Positions 61,571-64,000 of a stretch of 64,000 nucleotides of DNA are shown one piece after another. The notes under the pieces are model-generated. The model ran no database searches, was not told where the DNA came from, and worked only from the letters and a program-made list of their open reading frames with translations. Source of the DNA: Rhodoferax lacus (GTDB lineage: Bacteria; Pseudomonadota; Gammaproteobacteria; Burkholderiales; Burkholderiaceae_C); the NCBI RefSeq assembly GCF_003415675.1, contig NZ_QFZK01000005.1, positions 1 to 64,000 of the forward strand. The letters are read 5' to 3'. The position numbers and the translations under genes are program-made. Position 1 is the first letter of the stretch. Each line of letters begins with the position of its first letter.

Positions 61571-62724
61571 AACTCTTCTACACGTAGGGCAGGGTAGCTG
61601 TCCCAGGCCTGGCAGCCGGGGCATTGCCAGAAGTGCCGCTTGGCCTCAAAGCCGCAGGCCGCGCAGCGGTAGCGCGTGAGCGGCTTGACGGCGTGGTCCA
61701 GGGCGCGTTGCACCTGTGGGTGGAACTGTTCATGTTCCAGCTTTTCTCCGGCAATCCATTTGGCAGCGGCCACCAGCGAGGGCTCTTTCTCCAGATGGCG
61801 GGCATACCACTGGCGCGCCGTCAGCGCCGAGTCGCCATTGGCGGCTTCCAGGGTGACGATGGCATCCAGCACATCGATGGAGCTGCCATCTTCGTAGCGG
61901 GTTTTGAGCAGTGCCAGGGCCGGTGCGATGGACTGCGCGGCAATGGCAGCGGCTGCCAGCAGCGGGGCGATCAGGGGGGTGGCCGCGGGGGCCTGCTGCA
62001 TGGCCTCGGCCAGGGTGGCGCAGGCTTGCTGTTGCAGGCCCTGTTGGCGCTGCAGGGCTGCCATGTCCATGCGCGGGCGGGGAGTGTGCGGCGCAGTGGC
62101 AATGGCTTGCTGCAAGAGTGCCGAAGCCTCTTCCAGCTTGTGGGCCACAACCAGTGCCGCAGCCTGCTCACACAGGTAGTGCGCCAGGCGGCCGGCAAAA
62201 CTGCCTTGGCCGGCGGCTTCAAGTTTCTTGGCCACACCAGCGGCGTGTTCCCAGTCGCGCGAACGTTCGTAGTTGGCCAGCAACGCCAGGCGCGCCTGCG
62301 CCTCGAAGCGTGTGCCTTCGAGCTTGAGCAGGGCTTCTTCGGCACGGTCCAGCAGACCGGCTTTCAGGTAGTCCAGAGCCAATGCGTGCTGCGCGCGGTG
62401 GCGGTCGTCAGCCACCAGGTCACCGCGCGAGAGCAGGTGCTGGTGTACCCGCACGGCACGCTCGTATTCGCCACGGCGGCGAAACAGATTGCCCAGGGCA
62501 AAGTGCAGTTCCGAGGTGTCAGGGTCGTTCTGCACCGCTTCGATGAAGGCATCAATGGCCTGGTCCTGTTGCTCGTTGAGCAAAAAGTTCAGGCCCTTGA
62601 AATAGGCCTTGGGTGCCTGGCGGTTTTCCATGCGCAGCTGCCGCAAGTCCATGCGCGAGGCCAGCCAACCCAGCACAAACACCAGCGGCAGTGCCAGCAG
62701 GAGCAGGCTGAAATCAAATTCCAT
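61567..62724 (-). CDS. lapB: Lipopolysaccharide assembly protein B
   Basis: LapB (YciM) couples LPS synthesis to demand by guiding FtsH degradation of LpxC. The 385-residue product has one N-terminal transmembrane helix (LLLLALPLVFVLGWLAS), about nine TPR motifs, and a C-terminal rubredoxin-like metal domain (CAACGFEAKRHFWQCPGC). Its start lies inside the end of lapA (11-bp overlap), and its stop overlaps hldE (ATGA). The lapA-lapB-hldE-hldD group unites LPS control and core synthesis. Confidence 0.95.
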   Translation of the reverse strand: MEFDFSLLLLALPLVFVLGWLASRMDLRQLRMENRQAPKAYFKGLNFLLNEQQDQAIDAFIEAVQNDPDTSELHFALGNLFRRRGEYERAVRVHQHLLSRGDLVADDRHRAQHALALDYLKAGLLDRAEEALLKLEGTRFEAQARLALLANYERSRDWEHAAGVAKKLEAAGQGSFAGRLAHYLCEQAAALVVAHKLEEASALLQQAIATAPHTPRPRMDMAALQRQQGLQQQACATLAEAMQQAPAATPLIAPLLAAAAIAAQSIAPALALLKTRYEDGSSIDVLDAIVTLEAANGDSALTARQWYARHLEKEPSLVAAAKWIAGEKLEHEQFHPQVQRALDHAVKPLTRYRCAACGFEAKRHFWQCPGCQAWDSYPALRVEEL

Positions 62725-63034
62725 GGATGGTCGAGTCGCTGTAGTCACTGCCTGCCGATACCGCCGGCCCGGCTGGGGGCGTTTCTGGCTTGGGCGTAGC
62801 GGTGGGCGGCTTGTTGCGGTGCAGGCGCAACCAGCGCGGCACCATGCCCAACACACCGACCAACAGACCGGCTGCAAAAGCACCCAGCACCACCAGCACC
62901 ATGGGGGCGGTCCATTGCTGGCCAAAGAAAAAGCGCACCGTCACGTCGCTCTGGTTATTCAGGGCGAAAGCGAACAGGGTAAAAAAAATGGCCGCTTTAA
63001 GTAACCACTTAAAGAGCCATGCGAATGCGTTCAT
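62714..63034 (-). CDS. lapA: Lipopolysaccharide assembly protein A (DUF1049)
   Basis: LapA is a small inner-membrane partner of LapB. The 106-residue product has two transmembrane helices separated by a short loop (NNQSDVTVRFFFGQQW), then a proline-rich cytoplasmic tail. It overlaps lapB by 11 bp. It starts 73 bp after ihfB. Confidence 0.93.
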   Translation of the reverse strand: MNAFAWLFKWLLKAAIFFTLFAFALNNQSDVTVRFFFGQQWTAPMVLVVLGAFAAGLLVGVLGMVPRWLRLHRNKPPTATPKPETPPAGPAVSAGSDYSDSTIHGI

Positions 63035-63107
63035 GCGTCTCCTCGGGGCTGAACCCGATTCTACAAGCCTGGGACATCGCCCGCCTTGGGGCGGCGCTGC
63101 TGCGGAA

Positions 63108-63431
63108 CTAGCCTTTGGCCTTCACAGCCACCGTCAGGTCCATGGCGGCGGTGCGCTCGTCCACAGCTTCGCGCAATGCTTTGCCGGGCTTGAAGTGGGG
63201 CACGCGCTTTTCGGGTATGGCCACGCTTTCGCCGCTGCGCGGATTGCGTCCGATGCGGGGAGGGCGGCGGTTGATCGAGAAGCTGCCAAAGCCACGGATC
63301 TCGATCCGGTGTCCGCGCACCAGGGCGTCGTTCATCGCATCCAGAATCGCCTTCACGGCAAATTCGGCATCGCGGTGCGTCAGCTGGGCAAAGCGGTTGG
63401 CCAGTTCTTCAACGAGGTCGGAGCGGGTCAT
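63108..63431 (-). CDS. ihfB: Integration host factor subunit beta
   Basis: IhfB pairs with IhfA to bend DNA at specific sites. The 107-residue product shows the DNA-binding arms in [13 protein letters not shown] and [13 protein letters not shown] and the dimer region. ATG at 63431 ([11 protein letters not shown]) is used; upstream in-frame residues are not conserved. It follows the rpsA terminator region, an order common to proteobacteria. Confidence 0.97.
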   Translation of the reverse strand: MTRSDLVEELANRFAQLTHRDAEFAVKAILDAMNDALVRGHRIEIRGFGSFSINRRPPRIGRNPRSGESVAIPEKRVPHFKPGKALREAVDERTAAMDLTVAVKAKG

Positions 63432-63461
63432 TGGCGGGAAATTCGGGTAGGGTCTTGTAGA

Positions 63462-63500
63462 CAAAAAAACGACCGGCGCACAGGTGCAGCCGGTCGTTCT
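63462..63500 (-). terminator. Intrinsic terminator between rpsA and ihfB
   Basis: ACGACCGG and CCGGTCGT pair across a 13-nt loop (63469-63476 with 63490-63497), and on the minus strand seven T residues follow (63468-63462). It ends most rpsA transcripts; ihfB starts 31 bp beyond, so read-through or a promoter within this short gap must supply ihfB. Confidence 0.85.
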
Positions 63501-63520
63501 TTCAGTTCAGCAACTAAAGA

Positions 63521-64000
63521 TTAGTTGTTGTCCAGTTTTGCGCGCAGCAGGGCGCCCAGGCTGGTGGTACCAGCGTTTTCACGGGCCGATTGCTGGCTCA
63601 GGGACTGCATGGCTTCGTTTTGGTCAGCCATGTCCTTGGCTTTGATGGACAGCTGGATGTTGCGGGTCTTGCGATCCACATTCACCACCACAGCGGTCAC
63701 TTCGTCGCCTTCCTTGAGCACGTTGCGGGCATCTTCCACGCGGTCGCGGCTGATTTCCGAGGCGCGCAGGTAACCGATGATGTCTTCACCCAGGTCGATT
63801 TCAGCGCCCTTGGCATCCACGGTCTTGACCTTGCCGGTCACGATCTGGCCCTTGTCGTTGATCGACACAAAGGTGGTGAACGGATCGGAGTCGAGCTGCT
63901 TGATACCCAGGGAGATGCGTTCGCGGTCCACGTCCACGGCCAGCACCAGGGCTTCAACTTCCTGGCCCTTCTTGTACTCGCGCACGGCCACTTCGCCGGA
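63521..64000 (-). CDS. rpsA: 30S ribosomal protein S1, C-terminal part (cut by window edge)
   Basis: About 159 C-terminal residues of S1 are present; the gene continues past the right edge. Visible are the end of one S1 repeat ([17 protein letters not shown] in part) and a complete final S1 domain ([21 protein letters not shown], then [13 protein letters not shown]), followed by a short Gln/Ser/Ala tail. S1 recruits mRNAs and is the main partner for initiation on weak ribosome binding sites. A terminator follows the stop. Confidence 0.97.
   Translation of the reverse strand, partial: SGEVAVREYKKGQEVEALVLAVDVDRERISLGIKQLDSDPFTTFVSINDKGQIVTGKVKTVDAKGAEIDLGEDIIGYLRASEISRDRVEDARNVLKEGDEVTAVVVNVDRKTRNIQLSIKAKDMADQNEAMQSLSQQSARENAGTTSLGALLRAKLDNN

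Overview
The window is a GC-rich chromosomal segment of a betaproteobacterium, most likely a member of the Comamonadaceae (Burkholderiales; Rhodoferax/Polaromonas-like). The basis is protein sequence character and gene order: leuC-entericidin-leuD-leuB-asd-fimV-truA-trpF-trpB-trpA-accD, sdhCDAB-sdhE-gltA beside a GntR regulator and mdh, rpsP-rimM-trmD-rplS, rpsA-ihfB-lapA-lapB-hldE-hldD, a phasin gene, and ThrB of the APH-like type. It is almost entirely core genome. I see no prophage, IS element, CRISPR array, rRNA or tRNA.

Layout. Positions 292-12481 are one long leftward run: leucine synthesis (leuC, a small lipoprotein, leuD, leuB), asd, a FimV-like protein, truA, the trpFBA group and accD, many coupled by 4-bp ATGA overlaps. 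A divergent XRE regulator follows (12572-13345). Positions 13508-24372 form a TCA-cycle island: gltA, sdhE, sdhBADC and a GntR/UTRA regulator leftward; mdh, a CitE-like lyase and acnB rightward. Positions 24513-26192 encode a phosphate transporter with its DUF47 partner behind a candidate Pho box. Positions 27303-29456 are the S16/RimM/TrmD/L19 operon.

Positions 29550-38641 hold housekeeping genes: a Nudix hydrolase, a CobD-like membrane protein, rsgA, a pterin dehydratase, an M48 protease, orn, a DEAD-box helicase with a long structured leader, a hydroxyisobutyrate-dehydrogenase-like enzyme and guaC. Positions 38642-39414 are a non-genic stretch with an unusual paired-hairpin repeat element. 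Then come uvrD, a BPSS1780-type membrane protein, thrB, polA, a ZIP transporter, lysR/lysA, a secreted OB-fold protein, a sulfurtransferase-EamA-Rieske oxygenase group, a phasin, xseB-ispA-dxs (isoprenoid precursors), and finally the leftward rpsA-ihfB-lapAB-hldE-hldD-comEA-crcB-nhaD run (LPS heptose synthesis, LPS assembly control, ion export).

The main unexplained signals are non-coding. (1) Two long hairpins at 38876-39250 carry an identical 24-nt loop in opposite orientation but have different, still paired, stems. (2) A GC-rich dispersed repeat occurs in three copies; two begin exactly 2 nt after a stop codon and one is translated as the TrpB tail. (3) Eight regulators and core genes, plus one tiny ORF, have a -10 hexamer only 6-7 nt before the start codon and no clear Shine-Dalgarno, suggesting leaderless mRNAs. 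(4) A strong terminator sits in the 5' leader of the Rieske gene. I did not find a convincing new multi-gene system.
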